Source: Tillus elongatus
Taxonomy: Eukaryota; Arthropoda; Insecta; Coleoptera; Cleridae
Assembly (NCBI GenBank): GCA_964006375.1
Contig: OZ023265.1
Location: forward strand, 12,473,295-12,537,294
DNA: 64,000 nt
Direction: 5' to 3'
Shown in pieces: positions 1 through 59,542 of the stretch. Each line of letters starts with the position of its first letter. Positions within the stretch are counted from its first letter, which is position 1. Below the pieces are notes generated by a model. The model saw only the letters and a program-made list of their open reading frames with translations. It was not told the DNA's origin and did no database searches. The translations under genes and the position numbers were made by a program.

Positions 1-355
1 CCTAGAACCCATATCCAGGGTTCAGGGTGAGTTTCAATTTTTATGTTTAGACATAAATATATATCACACCGATAACTCAAAAAATAATGGATCTATTTTG
101 ATAAAATTTGGTGAGTACCTTCCTTTTGCAAGTGGCGTGGATAAGTTCGTTAGCCAGGAAAATCGACCCCGGTTTTCCCTGGAAATTTTGTGTTTTTTTT
201 TCGAAAAAAATTATATATATATATCCGTAAATAACAAAGCGATGGCAACCAAATTTGGTACGCTGATTTCTGCCATAAAGAGTATTCAAAACACCAAAAT
301 TCAGATCTCTATCTTGAAAGATGAAAAAGTTAGAGGTAAATTAGTTTTTAATTAA
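1..355 (+). repeat. AT-core dispersed repeat, copy 1 (cut by window edge)
   Basis: It begins inside the module that reads CCTAGAACCCATATCC and continues with AACTCAAAAAATAAT, then the stretch ending near 350. The (AT)n core is short here. The same module order recurs in most AT-core copies. Confidence 0.75.
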
Positions 356-559
356 TTAAATCTAAGAAAGTTAAAACGTCTAAATTGATAATTATGGTAG
401 GAGTACGAATGTGAGTGAAAACACGACACGAAATGACTAACAAGCTCCTAGATCTGTCGTCGTTATTTTCCTTCATTCCGTTAAAATATGAGCAAAAAGC
501 CATTGTAAATAAAAATTGTTTTGTGTAAACAGTAAACAATTAACATACTACCGGATATA

Positions 560-770
560 TCTGCTGGCATGTCATGTCAAACGTATCCGAGTCGGCTAAG
601 CCCTGTACATCCGATAATCGATTCCCATACGACGAGTTCTAATCCCAGTTAGTGATTTCCCTTTTCATCAATTTTTTTTAGTCTCATTTCACTTTACTGT
701 TATCTGATTAGATTGTTGTTATTCCGATGAATTTTTTAGCGAGTTTTTGTGTAAAAAATAATTTAATAAA
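560..770 (+). repeat. Degenerate tRNA-derived SINE, family C
   Basis: A tRNA-like head at about 575-640 has an A-box-like segment near 586 and a B-box-like GAGTTCTAATCCCAG. A body follows that is shared with the copy at 13603-13830, including TTATCTGATTAGATTGT. The copy is diverged. Confidence 0.5.
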
Positions 771-1065
771 GAGGAGATGAAAAGTTTTAAGATTTAATGC
801 AATTTGAATATCTGGTTGTTTGTCCTTGCCCTAACTTATTAAATCCGTTCCATATTTAATACAGTCGTAGACTTTTCCCGTGGCTTCACAAGTGATTCTT
901 TAAGTGATTTTTTTTAAAAACATTCACTAAAACAAGCACTTGTGAATCCACGAAAAGTCTACGACTGTATTAAATATGGAACGGTTTCAATAAGTTAGGC
1001 CAAGAACAAACAACAAGATATGCTATTCAAATTGAATCAAATCTTAGTTTTCATCATTCAGGAGA
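771..1065. repeat. Long foldback (hairpin) element, about 295 bp
   Basis: The left arm (771-about 905) and right arm (about 930-1065) are near-complete reverse complements, including ATACAGTCGTAGACTTTTC and its complement. The loop holds the AGTGAAT hairpin motif also seen at the ends of AT-core repeats. It has no coding capacity and resembles a foldback MITE. Confidence 0.8.
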
Positions 1066-1480
<415 letters not shown>

Positions 1481-1599
1481 GCTATTAACCTAAGGTTCGT
1501 CGGCTATGAAATGAGTTTTCACGGAAACATTTAAGTTTATTTCCGGATTTTTTTTTCAGTTTCACACAAATAAAAACAATAATTTTACCTGAGTGAAGA

Positions 1600-1830
1600 C
1601 TGTAACCTGTGATGAGCACTGATAAGTACACTTGGAGAAACCCAAATCACTACATCTTTCTAAAGACCTAACGATTTATCAGATGATGAATATCTATATC
1701 CTTAGTATATTCATCCTTTGATGAAGCCAACGTTGTTAGCGAAACGATCCTTAGGTCTTTAAAAAGACATATTGTCGTGATTTGGGTTTCTCCAAGTGTA
1801 CTTATTAAGAATTGTACCTATTCACTTTTC
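1600..1830. repeat. Penelope-like terminal repeat with inverted flanks and hammerhead-like core
   Basis: Two flanks are inverted copies (about 1622-1672 and 1745-1810, sharing GTACACTTGGAGAAACCCAAA). Between them is TTGATGAA, a short stem (GCCAAC / GTTAGC) and GAAACG. Diverged relatives lie at 8400-8525 and 23340-23590. This layout is typical of Penelope-like element ends; the assignment is by motif only. Confidence 0.5.
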
Positions 1831-1867
1831 TTTGGTTTAGAAAGATTAATTCTACTAACCTAGTAGC

Positions 1868-2220
1868 GATTTAAAACGTCAAAATTGGCAAAATTTAGGC
1901 AAAGAACCTGAAACAAATACAGATTATGTAAAGAAAATGTCGCAGGAAGAATGTTCTGCATACCCTTAAGTTTCAGCGTCAACCGTCATTGTCCTTCATT
2001 TTACTAAAACGTTTCCAGAAATTTCATTTCAAATAAAACCTTTCCCTGATGCTTTGGCGGTAGTTTTAGTTATGGTTTAACAGCCTGTAATTTCTAGCTG
2101 ATTTTCGTAGAAACCATTCGTTAATGAGGAGACCGGGACTTTTGAATTTTAAAAAGATTTCTTCAAAAGGGTGCAAACTAGCCCCCCTGGAATCCATAAC
2201 GGGATTTAGTTTCAGTCTTT
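1868..2220 (+). repeat. AT-core repeat relative, without microsatellite
   Basis: It repeats the module GCGATTTAAAACGTCAAA found after copy 2 and ends with a diverged GAGCGCGAAC-type segment (GGGTGCAAACTAGCCCCC). The body is degenerate. Confidence 0.5.
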
Positions 2221-2516
2221 ATCTGTTTACATATACACAGGGTGACACATTTCTACGGTAAAGCTCAATATCATTGTGTGGCCGATAAGTCGTTGGTGGT
2301 ACCTACAATTTTTTTTCGAACACTTCAATTTTTGCAGTTTTTTTTATCGAACTACGATGCATGTTTGCACGCAAAAAAATCGAGACGCAGTAAGTAGGTT
2401 TTGGTAGCGAATTTTCATTAAATGCTTCAAATTTCTATAATTCAATTTGCTTTTTAACCCAAGCTTTGTTGGCTAGGAATAATTTTGAGATAAGTAGCCC
2501 AAAACAGGCGAATTCG

Positions 2517-2518
<2 letters not shown>

Positions 2519-2593
<75 letters not shown>
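2519..2593. repeat. (AT)n microsatellite
   Basis: About 37 AT units. The AACTCAAAAAATAATT module is not visible after it. Flanking 2221-2518 and 2594-3060 are AT-rich with no gene seen. Confidence 0.95.
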
Positions 2594-2596
<3 letters not shown>

Positions 2597-3060
2597 GAGT
2601 CTTCTAGTCAAAACATATCTTCGAGAATAAATATTTTAAATAAGTATTATATAATCGAAAATGATAATTAAATATGGAAATGTTGTTTCTATCTAGCGAT
2701 TTTTAATATGTTCACCTTGAAGAAGTGCTAGTTTAACGTATTTTAATGTCTAGTATGCAGATTTATTACTGCAAATTCCTTTAACTGATTTCTGCTACTA
2801 CAATTTAATTATTTAACTGATATTTTACAATTCCTAGATCCTCAATTTTCAGATATATAATTTCCTGTTTTAGTTTCCATTTAAATTATTGTAAATATTG
2901 ATTTTATTCGGTCATTGCTAATATACTCCCTAATTTGTATATTCATTAGTTTGAAGTTAATGCTTTTATACAGAATGCAATATAAGTCGATTTCTGGAAA
3001 AACTCAGTGTCAGACCTTAAATTTTTCATTGAAAAAATTAGTAACTGAATTTAACACTAA

Positions 3061-3067
3061 TTTAATC

Positions 3068-3162
<95 letters not shown>

Positions 3163-3618
3163 CCAATAACTCAAAAAATAATTAACCTATTTTGATAAAA
3201 CTCGGCAAGTACCTTTCTTTTATTAATGGCTTGGATGGGTCCGTTAGACAGGAAAATCCGACAAGGATTTCCGGGAAAATTTTGAGTTTCCTTTCGAAAA
3301 AAATTTTATCTCCGAAAATTACGCAGTTATTTTAATAAAATTTGATAGACATCTTGCCCTGCAAAAGACCTTCCTACGAACCAAAATTCAACTTTCTAAG
3401 TTTATAAAAAATTGAGTTATTCAAATTTTTTTTTAACAAAATTTTCCCGAAAATTACAAAGTTATTTAAATGAAATTTGGTGCACACGTTGCCTTAGGAA
3501 AGACCTTACTACATACCAAAATTGAACTTTCTAAGTTTATAGAAAATTGAGTTATTCAAATTTGGAGCATTTAATAAAAATTCACTACCATAACGCACTT
3601 GCTGCGTCCCGAACTTTT
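3061..3618 (+). repeat. AT-core dispersed repeat, copy 3 (complete 3' half)
   Basis: The AT core (3073-3160) is followed by AACTCAAAAAATAATT, then two diverged tandem units of about 130 bp (each with CCAAAATTSAACTTTCTAAG). It ends at AAAATTCACTACCATAACG and CACTTGCTGCGTCC. This copy shows the end structure of the family most clearly. Confidence 0.85.
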
Positions 3619-3768
3619 AAATATTATATTCTCTGCATGTCCTGGTTAATCAAACTCGAGGTTTCCAATACGTTGTAATACTCCATACGCATATTTTGAA
3701 CCTCTTTCTTAGGTCCAAGTTTAAATGTTTGCAGTGATTTTTGTCAAAACAACAGGATATAAACATAC

Positions 3769-4235
3769 TTAAAAAAAATTACACCGACTTACAATAGGCA
3801 CTAAAAAGCGAAAAATAATTGGATTACAGGTTTAATTCAAAAGACAAAAATTAATTTAAATAAGATATTATTATATGTGCTACCTACTTATCTGTTTGAA
3901 GTCGGTGCCAAGCCAATCGGGTAGTAGGTAGATAGGCTACGTCCACTCCCGCCACATTGCAAGTTTCTCCACGCACGCGACGGAAAGCGTTGATCATTAA
4001 CAACATATTTAGGTATTTTATTAGAATTAAAATCCGTTACTAATTAAGCTGTTTATATCGGCAAGTATTATTGTGTCTCGGGCTTCGCACATACTTTAAA
4101 CAGATAAGTAGGTAGCGCATATGATATTTTATTTAAATTAATTTTTTTGTGTTTAGAGTTATACCTGTAATACAGTTATTTTTTGCTTTTCAGTGCCCAT
4201 TTTGAAGTCGGTTAATTTTTTTAAAGTTTTTAGTG
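3769..4235. repeat. Foldback MITE with about 140-bp terminal inverted repeats
   Basis: The left arm (3769-about 3905) and right arm (about 4085-4235) are inverted copies sharing TACCTACTTATCTGTTT and AAAAATTAATTTAAATA. The tips read toward ACCGACTT. A piece of the same element recurs at 56755-56930. A GAAGTCGGTTAAAA end occurs again at 6304-6318, past LINE-A copy 1. Confidence 0.75.
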
Positions 4236-4374
4236 TAAATATACGTAAGTAGTGAGTACGGTATTAGAAAACTGCTATAATATAATCAAAGTGCGTTTTA
4301 CAGTATAACTTTAAGTTACATAGATTATATGAGGATTTCCCTCGATTTCCCTGAGATGCCATCATGAGAACCTG

Positions 4375-6120
4375 AATTTTTTTAAATTTCAACAACACAC
4401 CACGAAGGCTCACGGCCTAAATATTTTCTCACTGTGGGTGTCGACAAGGAGGAAAGATGCAACTTGTTAATTCTGGAATTGAAGGTTTGGAGGTTCAAAG
4501 GAGAAGGAAAAACATGTGCAGGCAAGGAGTTCCACAACTTGGAAGTCCTCGGGACAAAACAGCGGGCATAACAAGATGTTCTATGTCTGGTAACCTGGAC
4601 AGTAAAAGGGTGCATTCGCTCTGTTCCCCTGGAACGTCTGTTTGGGGGCAGCAGGTGGAGGAATCATGGAAGAAAGCTCATCTGAGCAATGTCCATGCAG
4701 ATCTCTATAAAATAGAGAGAGGTTATCAACGGCACGTCGGTCGGCAAGGGATGGAAGCCTTTAGGTGAGAGTAAGGTCACCGATGTGACGTATAGCTCTC
4801 TTCTGAATGGAGTCCAGGATAGCGAGTGTAGAAGTGGCAGCAGCACCCCAGATGTGGGTGCAGTATTTGAGGTTTGGCCTTATTTGTGAAGTATATAAGG
4901 TATAGAGATTAGCTGGTGAAAAGTATTTGCAAGTCCGGAAGAGGAAACCTAAATTCTTAGCAGCCGCTTCTGCAATTGATGTGACACCTTGGTGCCGATT
5001 GAGATTTCGATCCACAAAAATGCCAACAAGTAAAAAGGACTCATTACTTTGAATAACTTGGTTGTTCATTGTGATGTGTCTAAGGCTGGTGTATCTCTTA
5101 TGAGATAGAAAGAAAGACTGAGATTTGGTGGAGTTGAATTATACAAATTTTTACTTCCCCAGTCTAATATTTTTTGGAGATCCACAGAGACAGGACCCTC
5201 CATGAGGCTGCGATCATAATTTAATTGGGGTAAAGAGACAGGCTTAGAATATTGTATATTTGAGTGGAGGGTGCTGTCATCTGGGTAACTGTGAACTGGG
5301 TTGGATGTGCTAGAGAGGAGGTTATTGATGTAGAGAAGAAACAAAGTAGTGGCTAAAGCTTGAGGGACTCCTGCATTAATTGGATACAGTTTAAAGGAAT
5401 GGTCATCCACGACAACAGAAATGCTCCGGTTGGAGAGGAAATTTGCTGTCCAGGTACATAGTTTTGGTGGTAGGCGATAGGCCGGAAGTTTATTTAGCAG
5501 CGCTGCGTGCCAGATCTGGTCGAATGCTTTGGATATGTCTAGAGCGACAATCTGGGATTCACCGTGTAGTTCAATAGACTTGTTCCAAGAATGGGTGACA
5601 AAGGAAAGGAGGTCGGCAGTTGATCTGCGCTGACGGAATCCATACTGCCTGTCGTGGATTAGACTGTGTTTTTCAAGACATTTTAGTAATTCGGTTTTTA
5701 TATACTTTTCCATCACATCAGAGACGACTGAAAGGAGAGACGGGTTCTACTCGAGCAGTTTTCCAGTTACTAGGGAATATGCCTCTATTGTAAGATGTCT
5801 GAAACAGACGAGTCAGGACAGGAGCATTTTTTAGAACAATTGCTGGGATCTCGTCAAGGCCAGAGGCTTTCCTGGTATTACGAGAAGAGAGCACCTTTCG
5901 TAGCTTTTTAGTTTTGGAAATGATATCCGTCATTTTATGCACGACATTGGGGATTGTTGACGGTTGCACATTTGGAGGTGGGTTGAGAGTAAAATTGCCG
6001 GCGAACAATGAGGCAAAAATTTCTGCCTTGCCCAGGGCGGTTGAAGAAACTACCTCAGAAGTATACCCTTTCAAACAAAAAACATTTTTTAAACTTGGTC
6101 CACAATTAACGACAATATTG
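4375..6120 (-). pseudogene. LINE-A copy 1: reverse transcriptase region, 5' truncated and broken
   Basis: Minus-strand non-LTR retrotransposon. The RT core is visible at 5716-5066 (YGFRQRRSTADLLSF, VALDISKAFDQIWH, INAGVPQ), where the catalytic YADD is changed to YPDD. The C-terminal domain continues at 5069-4761 and 4615-4382 in shifted frames. The 3' end TTCAACAACACACCACGA is shared with copies 3 and 5. The part before the RT (about 6040-6128) is weaker. It is inactive through frameshifts and motif loss, and sits inside an older repeat that resumes near 6130. Confidence 0.85.
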
Positions 6121-6320
6121 GCGACCATACATCATTTTTTTTTAGGATTTCCCTTGATTGAGATCCCATCATCAGATCCTGATTTTATAAAAAAGGGATA
6201 ACCTCTGGAGTATACCCTTTCAAGTTGGTTCTCATTTGACGAAATTATCAGTAAACATACATAAAAAAATACATATAAACGAACATATAACCTTCTCCTT
6301 TTTTTGAAGTCGGTTAAAAT
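6040..6320 (+). repeat. Dispersed element fragment with GAAGTCGGTTAAAA end
   Basis: It contains AGTATACCCTTTCAAAC and ends TTTTTTTGAAGTCGGTTAAA. This type of repeat is common in insect genomes (recalled). Part of it (AGGATTTCCC..CCCATCATC) also occurs at 4331-4376, on the other side of LINE-A copy 1, so the LINE probably inserted into it. Confidence 0.5.
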
Positions 6321-7050
6321 TGCCTCTAAAATTAACAGGCAACTGTATTATAAGTATTGTAAAAAAATGTATTTGAGTAAAATATTTAATTTGCTCAATA
6401 AACTGGAATAAAGTAAATGCAAAGATAATATAGTAAATGCATCAGATATTAATTTGTGTTCTAAGCAGTTTCCAACTGCGTATTTCAACGAGCTAAAGAT
6501 TGATTTGCGAATAAACGTTGAGTGAAGAAACAAACTAAGCCTCATCCATGAACTTATGAATAAAAGGTCTTTAAACCCGAGTCTCTTTAAGTGGAACACT
6601 TGTGCTGATGGCTACATTAAGATAACAAGAAATAGCCGCATATCCGAAGAACAAGAACGAAGAAAACCTGTGAAGAAACAAGCATATACGCAAGGTCGAA
6701 GAAAGTGTTTGTTTTTGTAATTCTTCACATGCTGCACCGTCTGTGCATGCTACCAATAAGTAAATATATTTCTGCATTAAAAAGCGGGGAAAGTGTCACA
6801 GAACAATGGTTACACATTTAATTGTTAATTGTCAAAATGGAATTCTGGTAATAGTTTTAAACGTTTAGGCCACAACAATGATTACATGGGCCCTGAATGA
6901 AAATCATATCGCATTGCTGAAGAATTTGTACTTTCACTTATTTGTTATCGTGCTTTAGATTCTTCAGGTAAGAAACACAGGGGTCAAGGCAAAGAAGACA
7001 TTATAATTGTAATCACTGCGTTTGTCGTTTGTCTCTACGTGAAGACCCCA
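6321..7050. other. Upstream region of slf, no gene seen
   Basis: AT-rich sequence without a recognisable element or convincing ORF. It probably holds slf regulatory sequence, as it abuts the TATA box. Confidence 0.4.
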
Positions 7051-7056
7051 CCTTCC

Positions 7057-7092
7057 TATATAAACGACAATTTATTCAAGCTAGGCTTCATT
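7057..7092 (+). promoter_or_regulatory. slf core promoter: TATA box and initiator
   Basis: TATATAAA lies at 7057-7064 and an initiator-like TTCATT at 7087-7092. The likely start base is the A at 7090, 33 nt after the first T of the TATA box, the normal spacing. The start site is inferred. Confidence 0.6.
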
Positions 7093-7112
7093 CCTGTATT
7101 GAAGTTTAGACG
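7090..7112 (+). other. Likely slf non-coding first exon
   Basis: If transcription starts near 7090, a 23-nt leader ends at GACG before GTAAGT (7113). A matching acceptor TGTTTTGTAG ends at 7240, giving a 128-nt intron in the 5' UTR. An unspliced leader is also possible. Confidence 0.45.
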
Positions 7113-7252
7113 GTAAGTTGGGCTTTCCGTAATTCTTGACATTTTTCAATTAATTTTTCTGGGGGAGACCTGTTAATTTATCTACATTAAATCAGTGAGT
7201 GAATCCATTTAAACTAATGTGTTTATTTCGTGTTTTGTAGAAAACAACAGCC

Positions 7253-54527
<47,275 letters not shown>

Positions 54528-54555
54528 GCTATAGGACTACCAATGCTGTGGACTG

Positions 54556-54630
54556 AATAAATTATATTGCAGCATTTATTTTTAAGTAATTAATTTATTG
54601 TTAGAATTTAATATGTAATGGTACAATAAA
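54556..54630 (+). terminator. slf polyadenylation signals
   Basis: Two AATAAA hexamers follow the stop codon, at 54556-54561 and 54625-54630. Either could direct 3' end formation, giving a 3' UTR of about 50 to 120 nt. Confidence 0.6.
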
Positions 54631-55104
54631 TAATGTTTTTAAAATGGACGTTTCATATTTATTAAATGCAAAAGAATCATGGCTTATACGCTTCAGTGGA
54701 TGGAACCAGAACATAAATAATATAAACTACTCAATACTCAAAGCGTCGCTCGCGAAAAAGTTTTGCTCTTTTAGTGAATTCAACATAATAAACCATATAT
54801 CACATTATACAAAGTCCTATTGTTTTCGAGTTATTTCACTTTTAATGATTTTTCACAAATTCATCATGTGTTGCTACTAATATTCAAATTTTAGAAGAAG
54901 TGGTAAGCACTTCCTCAATTTTTTTTTCTTTCAGATAGTGTAGACATTGATTCACGCTGTGGAATCATCACTATGTTGAACAGGATAATAGTAAAAAAAA
55001 TGTTAAGGCAAAAATCAGTATCGTGAAAAAATTCAAATCTATTTAACATTTCGAAGACGTTTATTTTGAAAAATTTGATAACAAAAAATTCTGCAAATAC
55101 TGTA

Positions 55105-56000
55105 AAAAACTTAACTTAACTAAAAAAGTCTCACAAACTATGCTCAAAATGGTTACCTCCATTTCTTATACACGCACGAGCTCGTTTGCAAATTTCTGTT
55201 TTAGTAATCCTACTAGAAAAATTGCTTTGGATTTGTCCTGCTGCTTGCTGAATTCTGTAAATCAGTTGCTCGCGTGTGTGAATCTCCACTTCGTAAACGA
55301 TTTGTTTCATATGACCCCATCCATAGAAATCTATTGGAGTTAAATCTGGACTCCTTGGCGGCCACGGTATTGGTCCTCCCCTCCCAATCCACTTGTTTGG
55401 AAACCAGCGATCTACTAGCGCCCTCACGTTGTGACAATAGTGTGCCGGAAAATCATATCACATCTGTTTGCTAGTGGTACGTCATCCAGTAACCCCATAA
55501 GAACACTTGATAAGAAATTTTCATAATCTTCACCATTTAGGTTGTCTGGAAAGAAATGCGGACCTACCAGATTTTTGCCAATCACACCAATTCAAACATT
55601 CACACTGAATCGTCTTTGATAACGTGTTGCCTTAGTTAATATGGGGTTCTCCATAGACCAATAATGAGAATTATGACAACTGAATATTCATTCTTTAGTG
55701 AATTTTGATACGTCGGTCCACAGAATTCTAGACAGGAAATTTCTATCTTCATTATCAGCGTTTAACAGGAAATGGCAAAATTGGAACCTTCTTGTTGGAT
55801 CACCTAGCTGCAATCCTTGAACTGGGGTGTAATGGTACGGGTGATATCCTTCCTGATACAAAACTGACCATACTTTCCACTGCGAGACGCCCAGAGAAGA
55901 GGAAACTTCCCTAGTGCTTGTCGTGGTATCTTCGAAAGTCCAAAATTTCCTCATCTACCCTAGAATTGAGCCTCGAGGTTGAAACTTCACGATGTATTTC
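55105..56000 (-). pseudogene. Mariner-superfamily transposase relic
   Basis: The minus strand has helix-turn-helix-like TSTREVSSSLGVSQWKVWSV and FLSRILWTDVSKFTKE (55954-55688; first Asp). FFPDNLNGEDYENFLSSVLM lies near 55560. The catalytic end is at 55427-55131: WIGRGGPIPWPPRSPDLTPI, then DFYGWGHMKQ. Several frameshifts. It is the same broad family as the elements at 9241, 28082 and 58016. Confidence 0.82.
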
Positions 56001-56694
56001 ATTAACGGAGCCAGTTTCATGAATACCCACGTTGTGTTTACATGTGTTATTATGGTTCAAGCTTGAAGATTCTAGCTTAATGGGAAATTTATTGAGCTAT
56101 CGGATTTGAAATATTTTTACGAAAATGTTCTACCATAACATACTTGCTGCACCCAGACCCTTTCCAACACTTATTTACTGTTGCTCTATCCATACTTTTT
56201 GAAAATGATAAAATATTGCAGCTTACTATGTAAGACTGACAAACAAGGCAACCGCAAAATAATTTTTGGGAAAATATTTTAAAAAATGAAATGAGATAAC
56301 AATTCACACATAAATTGAAAATCTTAGTTCAGTGCTTCGTCGCGGGGGTTCCCTTTCCCTTATGCATGCCTACAATCACCTTCAATGAATAAACAAGAAC
56401 AATGTAAACAAGAACAATGTAAACAAGAAAAATTCCTATGTAGCAACCCCTAAGAAAGTTACGAAACCTGCGGTGAATACAGAGGTTCTACGCGCGGTAA
56501 ACAGGATTTTAAGGAGATATAGCTGCAAAATAGGATAAAGACAGCTTGAAGAGGTCCAACTAAGCTGTTTCTTTCGCACTTTCCGCTCACATTTCGTTTT
56601 TATATTCTTCTCCGCCCAGTACCCCTATTCATTCTTGGTCCTGTAACTTTCTTGTGGGCCGTTTGCAAGAAATTCTTCTCGTGGTTTGGGCATC

Positions 56695-57060
56695 CAGAAG
56701 GGGTTCTAACCATATTTCTGAAAATATTTTTCTAATGAAAATTCACTAAAATAAACCGATTACAGGTTTAAATCAAAAGACAAAAATTAATTTAAGATGT
56801 TATTATATGTACTATATACTTATCTGTTTGAAGTCGGTGCCAAGCCAATCAAGTAGTAGATAGATAGGCTAGGTCCACTTCCGCCACATCGCAAGTTTCT
56901 CCGCGCACGCGACGGAATGTGTAAACATTTTAACTGACCATAGAAATTGGTTCCAGAGGCCCTAATTCACACTCATTTGAAGAAATTTTCCGAAAATCTC
57001 ACCATCGATACCTCTCTATTAGTGAATTTTCTTAATGAAAATTCTCTAAAAACGCGAAAA
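56695..57060 (-). repeat. AT-core 5' fragments around a MITE piece
   Basis: AATGAAAATTCACT at 56737 and, at 56960-57050, TCATTTGAAGAAATTTTCCG, CCATCGATACCTCTCTATTA and the hairpin GTGAATTTTCTTAATGAAAA. Between them, 56755-56930 is a piece of the foldback MITE of 3769-4235 (GAAGTCGGTGCCAAGCCAAT). Confidence 0.7.
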
Positions 57061-57640
57061 ATAGTAGATAGATTTAAATGGGTAAATACTTACATTTTTA
57101 AAGTACCTAAACAAAATACCTTTAAATAAAAAGCAAGGTTATATAAGCAGAAATATTGTGTGGAGAGTGTGTGGAATCAATTTGAGGCAAATAATGACAC
57201 AACAAGGTTAAATGTCGTTTAGAATTCTTTTTATAACTTGAAATTAAGAAACAACATCATGGTCAGAGGAAGACGGAGAATAGAGGCCATGGATAGCATT
57301 TTCAGGTATCGTGCATAAAAACTTTTAATTTACTGAGTGATTGACGATATAAGCGAAAAAACCAGAAAGTAATAAAAAAAAAGAATTCGCTTGTGGTAAG
57401 AGGAAACCATTATAAAATAAGTTCACTACAATACGGACTATAATTTTTTTAATTGTTCTTAAAAATAAAAACTATTTGCTATGTTATGTGAAAACCATTA
57501 TATCAACTTACGAATTTGCTTATCTTGAATATAATTTTATTTGTTCAAGAGGAAATTTCATAGTTAACTTAATTTGAAAAGCATCATAATCATAAATTTT
57601 AACAGTTCTGAAAAAAATTATTCAGAAACCAAGTTCTATA
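57061..57640. other. Sequence with no recognised feature
   Basis: AT-rich; no ORF or repeat could be supported. Confidence 0.4.
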
Positions 57641-57644
57641 TAGG

Positions 57645-58015
57645 TTTTATTCTTTATATAACCCGTATTTGCTTCAGGTTCTTAGCCTAAATGTTGCCAA
57701 TTTTGACGTTTCAAATTGCGACTTTGGTGTTTTGAGGAAAACCCCACTTTTTTTCTTTAAATGCCTATAATTTTTTGTCTTTCTAAATTACCGACCTAAA
57801 TTTTGGTACATGGTTCACTTTTTATAATAAAAAGACGCGCTGGTTGTCCTGACTTTGTTATATCCGGAGATATAAACATTTTCCAAAAGAAAACACAAAA
57901 TTTGGGCCGATTTTTCTGTCTAACGAACGTACCCAAGCCAATTGCAAAGGAAGGTACCTACCAAATTTATCAATCAGCACATTATGTTTTAAGTTGTTGG
58001 TGTGATACATATATA
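57645..58015 (-). repeat. AT-core dispersed repeat, split by a DD41D transposon
   Basis: CGTTTCAAATTGCGACTTTG and CTGTCTAACGAACGTACCC modules run up to the start of the core. The core continues at 59989-60093 on the far side of the transposon. Confidence 0.8.
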
Positions 58016-58299
58016 CCGAGTGACAACTTTCAAAGCGGAACATAGGCGAATAAGATATTTGCTGTTTGCTACTCACCTCTTTTATCTACAAAAACGGTAG
58101 TGGTGTCTATCAAAAGAGAATTAATTTTCTGAGCCTGCTGATTCCAAATACCTACTAATTAAATGATCTTTTTATCATGAGATGATAATTTAAATATTTT
58201 CAAAATGAGCAGCTATGACATGTTAAATTCCAATAATTTTGTTACTGTCAAATCAAACATTTTTGATTACCAATATATATTTTCCTGAAAAGCTTTAAA

Positions 58300-59422
58300 A
58301 TGAAAAATAATACTAGCTATAGTAATGAGGAACGAGTATTTATTGTAAAAATATATTACAGTGCTGGCAGTTTACGAAGAGTTCGAGATTTGTTCTCAGT
58401 TACGTACGATGATCGACCCATTCCATCTGTGAGCACAATCCAACATATTTTAAGAAAATTTGAAATAACTGCAAGTGTAGCAGTAAAAATAGGGGTGGTA
58501 AGCTTACAGCTGAATTTGTATTATTTCAATATCAATGTATTTTTATAATGAAACCGACGTTAGAAGACAAGTTAATGGAGAACTAGAGGAAAGGGTGCTA
58601 GCGTTATTCAATGTCAATCCAACTACAAGTACTAGTGTTGCAACAGAAGAATGTGGTGTTTCTCGGGAGCGTGTGCGAAAAATCCTTTAAAAAAACACAA
58701 CTACCACCCGTACAAGCCGCAGTGCCATCAAGAGTTGTTGGCAATAGATGAAGATAGCAGGCGCATATTTTGTGAAGATGTTATGGAACGCGCCAATCGG
58801 GATCGCCATTTTCTTTCATCGATTTGCTTTACTGACGAGTGCACGTTTACGCTAAATAATGAACCTAAAGTACAGAATACAAGATACTGGGCGCAACAAA
58901 ACGCAAGTACAACTTTCAACGAGATCCCAATACCTTCAGAAAATTAATATTTGGGCAGGCATTTTTAATACTCATATCATTGGACCATTTGAATTAATTG
59001 GCAATTTAAATTCAGAAAATTATTTGGAACTCTTAAATAAGGAATGTCCTGCATTAGACGAAGTTGAAAATGAAAATCGGGAAGTCTGGTTTCAGCAGGA
59101 TGGATGTCCAGCTCATTTTGGTGTAGACGTAAGAACCTGCTTAGATAATTTTTTTCCTAATTATTGGATTGGTCGCGGTGGTAATAATAAGTGGCCGGCC
59201 AGATCTCCCGATTTGGCACATTGTGACTTCTTCTTGTGGGGTCACCTTAAAAACAAAATTTATAAAACTCGTCACCCAAATATTAATTATTTGAGGGAGG
59301 ATATCTTTTCTGAATGTGCACACGTTAATAACCAACAACTCGCACAAGTTCAAAAGGCATTTTATAAAAGGTTGGGATATTGTTTATATCAAAATGGGGG
59401 ACTATTTGAATATTTGTTGTAA
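58300..59422 (+). pseudogene. Transposase of the DD41D element, two or three frame breaks
   Basis: N-terminal helix-turn-helix: YSNEERVFIVKIYYSAGS, IPSVSTIQHILRKFE. Then, in another frame, LEERVLALFNVNPTTSTSVA and CGVSRERVRKIL before a stop at about 58687. The catalytic part is FLSSICFTDECTF (first Asp), WFQQDGCPAHFG (second) and RSPDLAHCDFFLWG (third), with 41 residues between the second and third. The last ORF runs 58859-59422 to FEYLL. A small intron at 58500 is conceivable, as GTAAGC follows the break. Confidence 0.85.
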
Positions 59423-59542
59423 TTGTTTCAATTAAATTATTGTTACTTATTTTTTGTTAATAGTTAATTTTATTATTGTTCTGGAACTGCAGTCACTACT
59501 GTTATAATTGCTTTTTCTTCAAAGTGTCTTATGTTAAAACAA

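Noticed and set aside
4750..4900. CRISPR-like or phage-type features
   Set aside because: No regular repeat-spacer array anywhere; spliced genes and LINE/SINE content exclude a prokaryotic source.
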